Below, in pieces: positions 46,031 through 57,165 of a stretch of 64,000 nt of DNA. The stretch lies in contig NZ_MLBF01000001.1 of assembly GCF_001936615.1 (NCBI RefSeq), positions 1-64,000 on the forward strand, in the 5' to 3' direction. The translations under genes were made by a program, and so were the position numbers. The notes beneath the pieces are model-generated. The model made no database searches, was not told the DNA's origin, and saw only the letters and a list, made by a program, of their open reading frames with translations. The DNA comes from Desulfosporosinus metallidurans (GTDB lineage Bacteria > Bacillota > Desulfitobacteriia > Desulfitobacteriales > Desulfitobacteriaceae). Numbering within the stretch: position 1 is the stretch's first letter; every line of letters begins with the position of its first letter.

Positions 46031-47284
46031 TCAACTATTTATAATACGATACGCTTTGGCCAAGATACGCACAGGATGCTCCGTAGGAATGCCCGTACCA
46101 TGCTGAATTTGCACTTTACACACGCCACATTCTGTCGTCATACCTTGAAAATCCCCTCGTCCAGCTCCCACATTGACCGCCTCAAAGAGGGCACTTCCGA
46201 TTTTCATCGCTTTATCGTATTTTTCAGCCTTAAAACCGTAACTTCCCGATAAGCCACAACAACCCGCATCGAGATTGCGGATTTTTACACCAGGAATTAA
46301 TCCTAATATGCGCAACGCTGGTGTTCCGATTCCTTGTGCCTTTAAGTGACAAGGTGGATGGTAACCGTATGAGGCCTGGACTTCCTGAAAATCCAGAGGT
46401 AATTCCCCCTTTTCGTGGAGTTGCCACAGGAATTCGAATAAATCATACGACTGAGCTCCAACAAGCTGGGCCGACGTCGTCTGCAACTTTGGATAATCTT
46501 CTTTCAGCGTCAAACCGCAGCTCGTACAGGATGTAAGAATCGGCATACCCGCTTCCAGATAAGGTCGCATTAACTCCAAATTATAAAGGCCGTTCTTATG
46601 CGCCTTCTCAAACTGACCGTTCGCCTCTAAAGGTAAGCCACAGCAGTGAAAATCAGGTACTAGGGTTTTATACCCAACATGCTCTAACACCTTGATCAGG
46701 ATACGTCCTGTATCCGCTTCGTTATAGCGCGTATAACAACCTGGAAAATACACAACCTGCTTACTAGCACTTGCTCTAATTCTTCCGCCTTTGCCAACCG
46801 TCACCTCTAACGGTTTTCCATAGGCTGGTAAGGGGCCACTCTTGCTAATGTCTAGTGCTTTATCGAGGGCCAAACGCACTAGCCTAATCTTCAAGACCTG
46901 GTTTGCCATACTGGGCCATATGACCCCAAGCTTCCCAAGATATTCCGCCCGTCCCAAAACATACCCTCTCAGGCGCAATTTAACTCCCAATGTAGTTTTG
47001 TGGGGCGCTTTAAGAGCAGCTCTCCGGGCGCCAAGAATCATATCCGTTATTTTGACACCGGATGGGCAAGTCACTTCACATGTCTTGCAATTAGAACAAT
47101 CATCCAACGTTGTTTCCCCTTGAATGAACTGACCCATACGGAAACGTTCCATATCCGGCCCTAACCCTTTCGGGCCAATAAAATTCGGGTTAACTTTGGC
47201 CACCGGACACTGAGCAGTACATACATTACATTTTTGACAAGCATCCAATCGAGCTGCCAATTCATCTCTTGAATCCACAATCAA
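46031..47284 (-). CDS. glpC: Anaerobic glycerol-3-phosphate dehydrogenase subunit C
   Basis: A 417-residue iron-sulfur subunit. Two [4Fe-4S] motifs, CQKCNVCTAQCPVAKVNP at about 16-33 and CSNCKTCEVTCPSGVK near 62-77, and two CCG domains, with FPGCYTRYNEADTG then CCGLPLEANGQ, and CGL-type CCGLSGSYGFKAEKYD. It would anchor the dehydrogenase and pass electrons to the quinone pool or another acceptor. TTG 47284 with AGGGGG upstream. Follows glpB by about 33 nt. Confidence 0.93.
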   Translation of the reverse strand: MIVDSRDELAARLDACQKCNVCTAQCPVAKVNPNFIGPKGLGPDMERFRMGQFIQGETTLDDCSNCKTCEVTCPSGVKITDMILGARRAALKAPHKTTLGVKLRLRGYVLGRAEYLGKLGVIWPSMANQVLKIRLVRLALDKALDISKSGPLPAYGKPLEVTVGKGGRIRASASKQVVYFPGCYTRYNEADTGRILIKVLEHVGYKTLVPDFHCCGLPLEANGQFEKAHKNGLYNLELMRPYLEAGMPILTSCTSCGLTLKEDYPKLQTTSAQLVGAQSYDLFEFLWQLHEKGELPLDFQEVQASYGYHPPCHLKAQGIGTPALRILGLIPGVKIRNLDAGCCGLSGSYGFKAEKYDKAMKIGSALFEAVNVGAGRGDFQGMTTECGVCKVQIQHGTGIPTEHPVRILAKAYRIINS

Positions 47285-47317
47285 GGATCCCCCTTCCCTT
47301 CTAAAATGCTCCGTCCA

Positions 47318-48565
47318 CTATACTAATTCAGCGGCAGCGTAACCGGATGTGACCGATACCCCTCCACCACATCGTTGGGTCCAAGGATCCCAATGGGCAA
47401 GCATTCTCCCCACGACATGGACATTATCCCAAACCACTTGTCCCCGTGTAGGATCGAGGGGACGCATAAATTCATCCGTTTCTACGCCGATCTGGGCAAA
47501 CGGCTGAGGAGCAAAGAACTGGGACTCACTCCACTCTTTCGGCACAAATAGGGGAAGATCAAAAACGCCTTCATGAATCGATTTTCTTGCCATACCTACT
47601 TTTATTCCCCCACCTAAAAGCCCACCAGTTGCTAAAATAAACTTCTTACCTTTCAAACGCAACGTTTTACCCATACTGTGCACCTTAAGTTCTTGACACG
47701 CCTTAGCCTGACTTTCGGACGTTGACTCTCCGTTCAACGATAGCGCACGAGCCCCGATCATCAATTCACCGCCTAAATCAGTAAACCTATGCTTTAGATA
47801 TTCAGCGAAATAACGCCCATGTGGGCTGGGCACAAAGGAACTCATTTCCAGCACCGGCAGGGAAAATTCACTCTTATAGGGTTTTGTGCGTGAAGAATCA
47901 AAGTACTCTCTTACCAGACTGGGCAGAACCACGACAATCTTACCTTGCGACCTGCCAGCACCCTGGGACTGTCTTTTGATCTCTTCAATTTCATTTGTGA
48001 GAGCTCTTTGACCCTCTTCCGACCTCCAGATATTTGCATAATCAATGCTCGACACACTCTTACCCAGTCGGGTCCATTCCGCAAGAGCATCCACTTGCAT
48101 CCGCTTCACGTTCACCTGCCAACCTGGAAATTCTCGAGCCATGTTAGCCACCACGGTCTCTGGAAAGAAATCTTTCAATCCTTCGGGCACTAAAAGCACA
48201 AACTCTCCCTGCTCCTGTCGATCCGGAAGAACCATGCTGCGCGGCATAAGGTCTCCTTGTCGCACAGTACCTAATACAGTGAAGGCAGACTGTGGTCTGT
48301 CATTCACAACATACTCCGGACAGATCTCTTGGACGAAGTGTTTGCCCTGAACTATCGCCTGTGAATTAAATAAGGTATAGGGGTGTTTCGGCAAATGACG
48401 CAAACGCTCAACATCTCCATAATCAAAAATCCCCGAGAAATAAAAGAGCGTTCCGACCCCTTCCGTGACTAAAAGCACCTTTTTGCCCCGTTGGGCGGCT
48501 CTAATTCCTGCTATCCAACCCGCTAAACCGCCCCCCACCACTACGGCGTCCCACATCTCGTTCAT
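47318..48565 (-). CDS. glpB: Anaerobic glycerol-3-phosphate dehydrogenase subunit B
   Basis: A 415-residue FAD/FMN-binding subunit. The N-terminal dinucleotide fold is MWDAVVVGGGLAGWIAGIRA. The family C-terminal part LDPTRGQVVWDNVHVVGRML, then RCGGGVSVTSGYAAA, is present. The ATG at 48565 overlaps the glpA stop (ATGA); ATG 48556 has better spacing to GAGGG and may be the true start. Partner of GlpA in the GlpABC complex. Confidence 0.93.
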   Translation of the reverse strand: MNEMWDAVVVGGGLAGWIAGIRAAQRGKKVLLVTEGVGTLFYFSGIFDYGDVERLRHLPKHPYTLFNSQAIVQGKHFVQEICPEYVVNDRPQSAFTVLGTVRQGDLMPRSMVLPDRQEQGEFVLLVPEGLKDFFPETVVANMAREFPGWQVNVKRMQVDALAEWTRLGKSVSSIDYANIWRSEEGQRALTNEIEEIKRQSQGAGRSQGKIVVVLPSLVREYFDSSRTKPYKSEFSLPVLEMSSFVPSPHGRYFAEYLKHRFTDLGGELMIGARALSLNGESTSESQAKACQELKVHSMGKTLRLKGKKFILATGGLLGGGIKVGMARKSIHEGVFDLPLFVPKEWSESQFFAPQPFAQIGVETDEFMRPLDPTRGQVVWDNVHVVGRMLAHWDPWTQRCGGGVSVTSGYAAAELV

Positions 48566-50181
48566 CCCTCACTTTCTTCGGCCTTGAAATCCAGAACGTT
48601 TAAAAACAAAGCTCGTGCTAATTCACTCTCACGAAGTTGCTCGCCCCAAAGGACTGGAGTAATCCCTCGCCAGCGTTCGCCCAATAAAATTTGATATTCT
48701 TTTACGGTTCTCTCCCAACCGCCGAACGCCTCCTGAATCATGGGAGTCGCTCGATAGGTACAATAGGTGCCTTGACACGTCCCCATTCCCAGCCTGGTCT
48801 GACGACGAAGATCGTCAAGCGAGTGGACCGCGGGATCTTGCAGGGCATGAAGTACTTCTGCTTGAGTGACCATTTCACATTCACAGACAAATTGTCCCAG
48901 CAGGGGTTGCCGAGCTATCGCTTCAACGACGGATCCGGCTTGTTCGTTTAGACGTTCCATCATCTTGTCCGCAGCGGCCGCTCCTAATAATTGGCGTGCC
49001 TTATTCCAGACTTCTGTTGCGAGTTCATTTTGCAAAGGTTCTTCCGCAGTCCGGCATGTGGTATGCACCTCTAATTTGGCGGCAACCCAATCGGTAACTT
49101 TCTCAGCCATCAAACGATACGTCGTTAATTTACCACCCACAATACTAACGAGCCCGCGAACCCCGTCCCTTTTTTCATGATCTATGAGAGCAAAATTGCG
49201 ACTAACCCCTCGTCCTTCATGATCTGAGGCTTCTTCACTTTCATACAACGGACGAATACCGGCGAACGCCCGAACAATACGGTGTTGTTCAATCTCTTCC
49301 ACCAAGTCTTTGCCCATTTCGATCAAATACGTTACATCTTGTTCATCAACCTGATGATCATCCGGCAAGTCTACCGTATGTGACGTCGTCCCCAAAATAG
49401 TCACGGTTTCATGCGGCACAAAGATATCCCCATCACCCGGTGTCCGCAAGCGGTTAATCACTCTATTGAACATCCGCTGATTAAACACAAGTAGAGAACC
49501 CCTGTTTTTCAGCATGTGCACGTCAAAGCCAGACATTGCAGCAATCTCAGCTGACCAAGGTCCCGCGGCATTTACCACAATTTTACTTCTCACTTGTAGT
49601 GTTTCACCCGTGATGAGATCTTCCGCGTACACACCTTTAATTTGCCCATTTTCTAACCAAAGCGACTGAACTTTACAGTACGTTCGATACGTTCCTCCAT
49701 ATTTTTCTGCGGATTTCACGTTCGCCCATAACAATTTAAACCCATCCACTGTAGCATCGGGCACTTCGAAAACCCGCGTTGCCTGTCGTGACAACAAGGG
49801 TTCGAGCCGAAATGCCTCTTCAAGCGGAACCTCCGTAACCGGTATTCCCGCTTGTGCACACCCTTGAAGCCACAACTGCAGATAGTTTGGATCATCCCCT
49901 TTTAAATATACAAACCAGCCAGAAGTATCTTCAATGCAATGTGCTGCAATGTGTTTCAAAATCTTATTTTCCTCGATACACTCTTGCGCTGCTTTATCAT
50001 CTTTGACCGCGTAACGCCCACCACTGTGCAAAAGGCCGTGAAAGCGTGAACTTGTCCCATGTGCCAAATCTCCTTGTTCTAACAAAAGCGCCGGTATACC
50101 ACGCAGACTAAGGTCTCTCAATATGCCAACCCCTGTCGCTCCTCCTCCAATTACCACCACTTGGGTATCGATCTCACGCAT
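48562..50181 (-). CDS. glpA: Anaerobic glycerol-3-phosphate dehydrogenase subunit A
   Basis: A 539-residue FAD-dependent dehydrogenase oxidising glycerol-3-phosphate to dihydroxyacetone phosphate. VVVIGGGATGVGILRDLSLR near the N-terminus binds FAD; GTSSRFHGLLHSGGRYAVKD near 43-62 and FAGIRPLYES near 312 are typical. The C-terminal BFD-like [2Fe-2S] domain is visible: VCECEMVTQAEVLHAL near 414 and LGMGTCQGTYC near 446. ATG 50181 with GGAGGT upstream is chosen. First gene of glpA-glpB-glpC-chemoreceptor. Full length and intact. Confidence 0.96.
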   Translation of the reverse strand: MREIDTQVVVIGGGATGVGILRDLSLRGIPALLLEQGDLAHGTSSRFHGLLHSGGRYAVKDDKAAQECIEENKILKHIAAHCIEDTSGWFVYLKGDDPNYLQLWLQGCAQAGIPVTEVPLEEAFRLEPLLSRQATRVFEVPDATVDGFKLLWANVKSAEKYGGTYRTYCKVQSLWLENGQIKGVYAEDLITGETLQVRSKIVVNAAGPWSAEIAAMSGFDVHMLKNRGSLLVFNQRMFNRVINRLRTPGDGDIFVPHETVTILGTTSHTVDLPDDHQVDEQDVTYLIEMGKDLVEEIEQHRIVRAFAGIRPLYESEEASDHEGRGVSRNFALIDHEKRDGVRGLVSIVGGKLTTYRLMAEKVTDWVAAKLEVHTTCRTAEEPLQNELATEVWNKARQLLGAAAADKMMERLNEQAGSVVEAIARQPLLGQFVCECEMVTQAEVLHALQDPAVHSLDDLRRQTRLGMGTCQGTYCTYRATPMIQEAFGGWERTVKEYQILLGERWRGITPVLWGEQLRESELARALFLNVLDFKAEESEG

Positions 50182-50211
50182 CCGTATTACCTCCTTGCCC
50201 AAAATAGAGAA

Positions 50212-50252
50212 CCACCAAAAAAACCGTTGTTTCGCAATGGCCTCTTTGGTGG
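50212..50252 (-). promoter_or_regulatory. Leader hairpin before glpA
   Basis: In transcript sense an outer 8-bp stem (CCACCAAA/UUUGGUGG) encloses an inner CCAUUG/CAACGG hairpin followed by U7. The U-run is partly held in the outer stem, which looks like a terminator/antiterminator switch. It lies 30 nt before the glpA start. GlpP control is inferred by analogy with known glp leaders. Confidence 0.5.
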
Positions 50253-50306
50253 CTTCACTTATTCTCCGAGCCGCCTTATATGATTTTTTACCCCATCAAT
50301 AGCCCG

Positions 50307-50533
50307 CTAAGTCAGGTTCCAAAGAGATTGACGACTCACGGACACCCCATCAAATCCGTTCGCCAGAGCCGACTTGACATCCTTTTCTGTCCGCATTAGT
50401 CCTCCCCCAAGAAGTGGACGATCCGTAGCTCTTTTGAACTCACTTATCACAAATTCTGGGACAACCGCCGGAAGGATTTCAATTGCATCCGGTAAATTCT
50501 TTTTCATTTGCAAGACCTTGCCTAATATTCATC
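50307..50533 (-). pseudogene. glpP remnant (C-terminal third only)
   Basis: The frame encodes KKNLPDAIEILPAVVPEFVI onward to GFDGVSVSRQSLWNLT, matching the last ~68 residues of GlpP (compare the intact copy at 40166). The N-terminal ~125 residues, including the phosphate-binding half, are missing. An in-frame stop precedes the remaining codons and no good start is present. It lies between glpK and glpA, the place where glpP would be expected in a glp operon. Confidence 0.85.
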
Positions 50534-50553
50534 TTGCCATCCCTTCATTCCTT

Positions 50554-50585
50554 GGTGTAACCAAAGACCTACCTTTGATTACACC
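50554..50585 (-). terminator. Hairpin after glpK
   Basis: Thirteen-bp arms with one mismatch (GGTGTAACCAAAG and CTTTGATTACACC) and a 6-nt loop. No T-run follows on either side, so it is a weak terminator or a processing/stability hairpin between glpK and the glpP remnant. Confidence 0.45.
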
Positions 50586-50642
50586 GATCAGTAAAATGAT
50601 CACTTAAGCATTTCACGGATAGCACAACAGCGTCCCTAAGGC

Positions 50643-52160
<1,518 letters not shown>

Positions 52161-52189
52161 CTAAATCTTTGGTTTTGACAATAAGATTA

Positions 52190-52909
52190 CTATCCCATGT
52201 ACACCATTTTGTACACAATAGCACCCAAAATTCCACCTATGATTGGACCAACAACCGGTACCCACGAGTAACCCCAATCAGAGGACCCTTTTCCCGGAAT
52301 AGGCAAGAGAAAGTGTGCAATTCTAGGTCCTAGGTCACGAGCTGGATTGATTGCATAACCCGTAGGTCCCCCGAAAGATACACCAAGTCCCCATACCAAG
52401 AAGCCCCATAAAAGCGGATTAAGACCACTAGTCACAGCAGTTTTCGAAATTCCAATAGCAAGTCCTACGAAAACCAAGATAAAGGTACCTATAATTTCAG
52501 TTAGCATGTTAAGTGGATAATTTCGAATAGCTGGGCCCGTGCTAAAGACTGCTAATTTCAATTCTGGATCCGAAGTTTCTGCCCAATGTGGCAAATAAGC
52601 CAAGTAAACTAGCACTGCTCCAATAAATGCTCCTAAGAACTGAGCCGCAATATACAACGGTACTTCTGACCAAGGAAATTGTCCTGTAACTGCCAATCCA
52701 ATCGTTACTGCTGGGTTTAAGTGCGCTCCACTGATTGGGCCGGTGGCATAAATCGCCAAGAGAACTCCCACTGCCCATCCTAAGGTAATCATAAACGTGC
52801 CGCCGTTATTTCCCTTGGTCTTACTTAATAAGACATTTGCCACTCCCCCTGAACCAAATAAAAGGATGATCATAGTACCTATCATTTCAGCTAAGAATTT
52901 TGCTGTCAT
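52190..52909 (-). CDS. glpF: Glycerol uptake facilitator
   Basis: A 239-residue aquaglyceroporin with six membrane helices and the two NPA motifs, HLNPAVTIG near residue 64 and INPARDLGPRI near 193. It lets glycerol diffuse into the cell. AAGGAGGAG precedes ATG 52909. It heads the glpF-glpK transcript, with a sigma-A promoter at 53248-53276 and a long leader containing a terminator hairpin. Intact, unlike the downstream glpK. Confidence 0.96.
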   Translation of the reverse strand: MTAKFLAEMIGTMIILLFGSGGVANVLLSKTKGNNGGTFMITLGWAVGVLLAIYATGPISGAHLNPAVTIGLAVTGQFPWSEVPLYIAAQFLGAFIGAVLVYLAYLPHWAETSDPELKLAVFSTGPAIRNYPLNMLTEIIGTFILVFVGLAIGISKTAVTSGLNPLLWGFLVWGLGVSFGGPTGYAINPARDLGPRIAHFLLPIPGKGSSDWGYSWVPVVGPIIGGILGAIVYKMVYMG

Positions 52910-53132
52910 CTAAAGACTCCTCCTTAATTTTTAATAAGTACACTACTGTTCATATAAACTTATAAGTCCCTAACCTTTCATGATATATATTAGCTTCCTC
53001 ACCTCCTTTCGCATTGTTGACAAACATTCCAATTCGATTGATCTCACCCCCTTTCAGGTTCAACCTTCACGACAATCACCTTTCCTTAGTAAAACGAAAA
53101 AACATAATATTCAAAATCTTTTCGACTTAAAA

Positions 53133-53194
53133 AGAGAAGCCCATAGTATACGCACATTTAATCCTTCGGATTGTACGTAAACCACGGCTTCTCT
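53133..53194 (-). promoter_or_regulatory. Terminator-type leader of glpF (probable GlpP target)
   Basis: Arms AGAGAAGCC and GGCTTCTCT are separated by 44 nt that can fold further (AATCC/GGATT). On the minus strand the second arm runs into T5, giving an intrinsic terminator about 225 nt before glpF. In Bacillus, GlpP with glycerol-3-phosphate opens such leaders; the same is inferred here. Other parts of 52910-53132 show nothing else. Confidence 0.65.
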
Positions 53195-53247
53195 AATACT
53201 CTAGCCTTATTATAAAATTTTCTTACACCCATTACTGAACTGTTATC

Positions 53248-53276
53248 AGTATATTCTACTTTTTCTACTATTTCAA
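53248..53276 (-). promoter_or_regulatory. Sigma-A promoter of glpF
   Basis: TTGAAA (53271-53276) and TATACT (53248-53253) on the minus strand with a 17-bp spacer, upstream of the leader terminator. Confidence 0.7.
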
Positions 53277-53333
53277 TACCTTTCAATAGTTTTCTTTTGC
53301 ACAAGCTCGCCTTGCCCCCGAGACTCCATTCAA

Positions 53334-53479
53334 CCTAATACCGTTTCCTCACCGTCGTCGCCGCAATCCCCAATTCATCGCGGTACTTGGCCACCGTACG
53401 TCTGGAAATCTCCATATCTTTAGCCTTCAGAAGGTCAGCTAGCTTCTGATCAGAATATGGGTTTCTGGGATTTTCGGAA
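53334..53479 (-). pseudogene. Duplicate of the rpoN 3' end (RpoN-box fragment)
   Basis: This 146-bp segment matches 60781-60926 with only 5 mismatches and encodes the last 47 residues of sigma-54, including the RpoN box RRTVAKYRD, ending at the same stop codon. All five differences are synonymous. Beyond 53480 the sequence diverges and the frame reads unrelated residues. With the intact copy it forms direct repeats flanking the dihydroxyacetone module. Confidence 0.93.
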
Positions 53480-53739
53480 AAACGCACATCTCCTAGGCCC
53501 GAAAAACTGAGAGAGAGAGAGACAGACAGATAAGCTGACCAAAATAGGTTATTTAGAAAGACGGAACGAGGCAATAGACTAAACCGTCCTAGTCGCTAAA
53601 ACGCCGGTGAATTTCAAATATTGGTTGTGTGAATGATGATTTTAGCCAAAGAGTGACTAAAGCCGCATCCTCTCGACATCTTCCCTGAAATGAGACATAA
53701 TGTGCTGATAGACTGAACATGCGAGAGGATGTTTGAACT
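53480..53739. other. Intergenic region before the dha regulator
   Basis: About 260 nt separating the rpoN fragment and the activator gene. It has a short GA-rich microsatellite-like run at about 53509-53530 and the activator ribosome binding site near 53725. No gene seen. Confidence 0.4.
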
Positions 53740-55788
53740 ATGGTTAATAGCAAAGCTGTAATAAAGCATAATAAAGGACTCCACACTAGGGTCGCGGCGA
53801 TGGTTGTTCAGAAATCTCAAGAGCTTCAAGAAAAATATAAAGTTTCATTATATTTCCAATGCCATAACCGGGAGAAGGTGTTGGCTAATAGTCTTATACC
53901 CCTTGTTTCATTAAGAATAAAAGCGGGCGACGAGTTGTGGGTATCAAGTTGCGGTGAAATGGCCGAAACAGCTATAGCGGAAATGGTAGAATTCCTAGAA
54001 AGCGACTTTTTAATTAGTGATGTTGATACCATCAACAAAGTGGATAATGTGCTGCAAAACAACTCTTTTACGGCTGAACAAGTATTTAACAGCATGGCTA
54101 ACGGATTACTAGTGATTGATGAAAATGATATAATCACTGTTTTTAATCCGGCTGCGGAAAAAATAATAGGTATTTCGGCTGCCGATGTTGTCGGAAAGAA
54201 TGTTTATGAGAGTATTCCTGACACCAGGCTTCCATTAGTGAATAAAACCATGGTACCCGAATTGGGTTACCGTCAAGTAATTGGTAACTCAGTTATCATA
54301 ACGAATCGCACACCTATCATTGTCGAGGGACAATCCAAAGGCGCGGTTGCGATTTTTGAGGATATATCCTCTTTGGAAAACATTACGCATGAATTGCGCG
54401 AAGTGAAAGAGTTAAAGGAAAGGTTACATCTGGTATTAGAGTCTGTACAAGATGGAATTTGCGTTGTTGATAAACTGGGATATATTACGTATGTTAATCC
54501 GGCTTATCTCAGAATTACACAAACACCTATCGAAAAACTGGTAGGGCAAAATATAGCCCGGCTTTCGCCGAGAGGGGCAAGATCCAAAGCCTTAGTCACG
54601 GGTAAATCTGTATTGGGCAATATCTGCTGTAAACCAAACGGACAAACTGTCGTTTCTAACGTAAATCCTATTATCGTTTACGGTGAATTAGCTGGAGTTG
54701 TTTCGGTAATAAAAAAAATTTCCGAAGTTCAGGCAGTGATGGATAAACTCAATGAAGTTACAGCACGAGCAGAATACCTAGAACACGAGCTGAGGAGGAC
54801 TAGAAAACCTGTCAAAGCTTTCGATAAATTTATTGGTAGAAGCGGGAAGGTTTTGGACGCTCTGGCTGTAGCCGCCAAGGCTGCAGAAGGTCAGGCTACT
54901 GTTTTAATTCGTGGCGAAAGTGGGACAGGCAAAGAATTGGTTGCTGAAGGAATCCACTTTGCGAGCAGGCGCGTGAATGGACCTTTCATCCGTGTAAACT
55001 GCGCTGCTATACCTGTATCTTTGCTGGAAAGTGAACTCTTTGGGCATGAGAAAGGAGCTTTCACCGGCGCTCACAGAAGAAAACTGGGGAATTTTGAACT
55101 GGCAGACAAAGGAACGATTTTCCTTGATGAAATTGGGGATATGGAAGAAAATATGCAAGCTAAAATTCTAAGAGTTCTTCAGAAAAAGGAGTTTCAGCGG
55201 GTTGGTGGTGAGGAGCTGATTTCGGTTGACGTGAAAATCATTGCTGCAACTCACCGAGATCTGGAGAAAATGGTCTTAGACGGTGGATTCCGCGAAGATT
55301 TGTACTACCGGTTAAATATCATTCCTATTTTTTTACCCCCTTTGCGTGAACGTAAGGAAGATATCCCTTTATTGGTTGAGTACTTCTTCAACAAGATATG
55401 CAGCGAGTTGGGCAAGAAAGTAAAAGGCCTAAGACAGGATGCTTTGGAAGTGCTTATGAGGTATCGGTGGCCAGGTAATGTCCGGGAACTGGAAAACATT
55501 ATGGAGCGTGTAATTACATTAACTGAGGAACCATATATCGGAGTAGAGAATCTGCCCACCTATCTTCGTGAAGAATTAATTGGCGGAACGGATTTTTCCG
55601 CGCAGTTTACCGCTGATGAAACGATTTTGCCCTGGGTCACGTATGAGAAAACAATTATAAATATGGCGCTGAAAAAATATGGTAGTTTTAACAGGGCAGC
55701 CAAAGTTCTTGGACTTACACATAAAACTGTTGCTGCGAAAGCACGAAAGTATAATCTCGAAAAATTGGTTACTTGGGAAAGAAGATAA
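53740..55788 (+). CDS. Sigma-54 activator with HPr-like and PAS domains (DhaR-like)
   Basis: A 682-residue regulator. Residues 1-88 form an HPr-like domain with [10 protein letters not shown], keeping the phosphorylatable His15 and Arg17 (Pro18 is Val). Two PAS domains lie at about 112-215 and 228-330. The AAA+ sigma-54 domain has Walker A GESGTGKE at 392-399, GAFTGA at 439-444, Walker [10 protein letters not shown] at 458-466. A Fis-type helix-turn-helix is at about 645-670. It should activate the sigma-54 promoter at 55894 for the dha operon. The HPr-like domain suggests control by the local PTS phosphorylation state. GAGAGGATG precedes the ATG. Confidence 0.93.
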   Translation: MVNSKAVIKHNKGLHTRVAAMVVQKSQELQEKYKVSLYFQCHNREKVLANSLIPLVSLRIKAGDELWVSSCGEMAETAIAEMVEFLESDFLISDVDTINKVDNVLQNNSFTAEQVFNSMANGLLVIDENDIITVFNPAAEKIIGISAADVVGKNVYESIPDTRLPLVNKTMVPELGYRQVIGNSVIITNRTPIIVEGQSKGAVAIFEDISSLENITHELREVKELKERLHLVLESVQDGICVVDKLGYITYVNPAYLRITQTPIEKLVGQNIARLSPRGARSKALVTGKSVLGNICCKPNGQTVVSNVNPIIVYGELAGVVSVIKKISEVQAVMDKLNEVTARAEYLEHELRRTRKPVKAFDKFIGRSGKVLDALAVAAKAAEGQATVLIRGESGTGKELVAEGIHFASRRVNGPFIRVNCAAIPVSLLESELFGHEKGAFTGAHRRKLGNFELADKGTIFLDEIGDMEENMQAKILRVLQKKEFQRVGGEELISVDVKIIAATHRDLEKMVLDGGFREDLYYRLNIIPIFLPPLRERKEDIPLLVEYFFNKICSELGKKVKGLRQDALEVLMRYRWPGNVRELENIMERVITLTEEPYIGVENLPTYLREELIGGTDFSAQFTADETILPWVTYEKTIINMALKKYGSFNRAAKVLGLTHKTVAAKARKYNLEKLVTWERR

Positions 55789-56154
55789 TTATTGGTAAGA
55801 AGTATCAGATTCAATAGTAGTTTTGATCCTTTTTACCAAACAACTAAGTGCTATTACCTCTCTTAACCCGGTATAACATGCTTTTTTCTGTTTTGGCATG
55901 ATTCTTGCTATTAAGTATTGTCAAGTCGAAAGGAGAGAATAAGCTGGTATACCGGCGATAAAAATTGTGGGTGAGAGGTGGACGAAAGAAAGAAGATATT
56001 GTATAGGCGAACATACTCGAAGGGTCATAGAGTGATAATGGCAAAAACTAAAAAATACGTAGACTACATGGCAGAAATTAGGAACAGCAATTGTGATCTG
56101 CAGGCGTGATTGAAACAGATTCAGAATCGATTAATGAAATGGGGGAAGAATGCA
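55789..56154. other. dha operon promoter and leader region
   Basis: 366 nt between activator and dhaK. It holds the sigma-54 promoter at 55894-55909, inverted partial sites around CGGTATAAC and GGTATACCGG upstream and downstream of it, and a 23-codon frame at 56038-56109 of doubtful use. Confidence 0.45.
55894..55909 (+). promoter_or_regulatory. Sigma-54 (-24/-12) promoter of the dha operon
   Basis: TGGCAT-GATTC-TTGCT matches the consensus TGGCAC-N5-TTGCW with one difference and correct GG-to-GC spacing. It stands between the sigma-54 activator gene and dhaK, and rpoN lies in the same region. Confidence 0.85.
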
Positions 56155-57150
56155 ATGAAAAAAGTGATTAACAATCCTGATCAAGTTGTAGAGGAAATGC
56201 TTGAAGGTGTCGTTCTGGCTCATCCGCAATATGTAAAACGGGTAAAAGGCTTCAGTGTTTTGACACGGGCTAACAGCCCTTCTCCTAAAGTCGCTCTGGT
56301 AAGCGGTGGCGGCAGTGGCCATGAACCTTCGCACGGCGGTTTTGTCGGCCGCGGTATGCTCGACGGAGCAGTAGCCGGTGCGGTGTTTACTTCTCCTACT
56401 CCCGATCAGATACTTGAGGCTGTAAAAGCAGTAGACGGCGGCAAAGGTGTTCTATTGGTAATCAAGAATTACACAGGCGATATCCTGAACTTCGAAATGG
56501 CTAGCGAAATGGCAGCCAGCGAAGGAATCCAAGTTGAAAATGTTATAGTCAATGATGACGTGGCTGTAGAAAACAGCACCTGGACAACTGGTCGTCGCGG
56601 CATCGCCGGTACCGTCTTTGTGCATAAAATTGCTGGCGCTAAAGCTGAAGCCGGTGGTACTCTGACCGAAGTGAAGCTGGTTGCTGAAAAAGTCATTGCT
56701 AATATCCGTTCCATGGGTATGGCGCTTGCTCCCTGTACTGTTCCGGCCGCTGGCAAACCTAGCTTTGTTTTAGCCGAAGATGAGATCGAAATCGGTATGG
56801 GTATTCACGGAGAACCAGGCACCCATCGCGAAGCTATCCGTCCGGCAGACGAAATCGTCACTCACCTTATGGACAAGATTTTGGCTGATCTGCCCGTTGC
56901 TTCTGGACAGGAAGTTTCGGTGATAGTTAATGGTCTTGGCGGCACTCCAATCATGGAACTTTACATTGTTAACCGCAAGGTTGCCGAGATTCTCAATGGC
57001 AAAGGCGTAAAGATTGTAAAAACGTACGTCGGCAACTACATGACGTCTTTGGAAATGGCTGGTTTTTCTGTCTCGGTGTTGAAACTAGACAGCGAATTGA
57101 AAGATCTTCTGCTCGCTCCGGCTGAGACACCTGCCTTTGTTCAATTCTAA
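56155..57150 (+). CDS. dhaK: Dihydroxyacetone kinase subunit DhaK
   Basis: A 331-residue substrate-binding subunit of PTS-dependent dihydroxyacetone kinase. GGGSGHEPSHGGFVGRG is at about 51-67 and the covalent substrate-binding His218 is in GMGIHGEPGTHRE. ATG 56155 is chosen because GGGGGAAG precedes it; an upstream frame start at 56110 adds 15 atypical residues. First structural gene of dhaK-dhaL-dhaM-HPr-ptsI. Confidence 0.96.
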   Translation: MKKVINNPDQVVEEMLEGVVLAHPQYVKRVKGFSVLTRANSPSPKVALVSGGGSGHEPSHGGFVGRGMLDGAVAGAVFTSPTPDQILEAVKAVDGGKGVLLVIKNYTGDILNFEMASEMAASEGIQVENVIVNDDVAVENSTWTTGRRGIAGTVFVHKIAGAKAEAGGTLTEVKLVAEKVIANIRSMGMALAPCTVPAAGKPSFVLAEDEIEIGMGIHGEPGTHREAIRPADEIVTHLMDKILADLPVASGQEVSVIVNGLGGTPIMELYIVNRKVAEILNGKGVKIVKTYVGNYMTSLEMAGFSVSVLKLDSELKDLLLAPAETPAFVQF

Positions 57151-57165
57151 TAGGAGGTAATTAAT

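Noticed and set aside
53509..53530. GAGAGA/GACAGA run as a possible repeat array
   Set aside because: Too short and simple for a CRISPR or functional array; treated as a microsatellite-like run.
53335..53574. A small independent protein carrying an RpoN box
   Set aside because: The RpoN-box part is a duplicated rpoN 3' end; the preceding residues are unrelated and start without a ribosome binding site.
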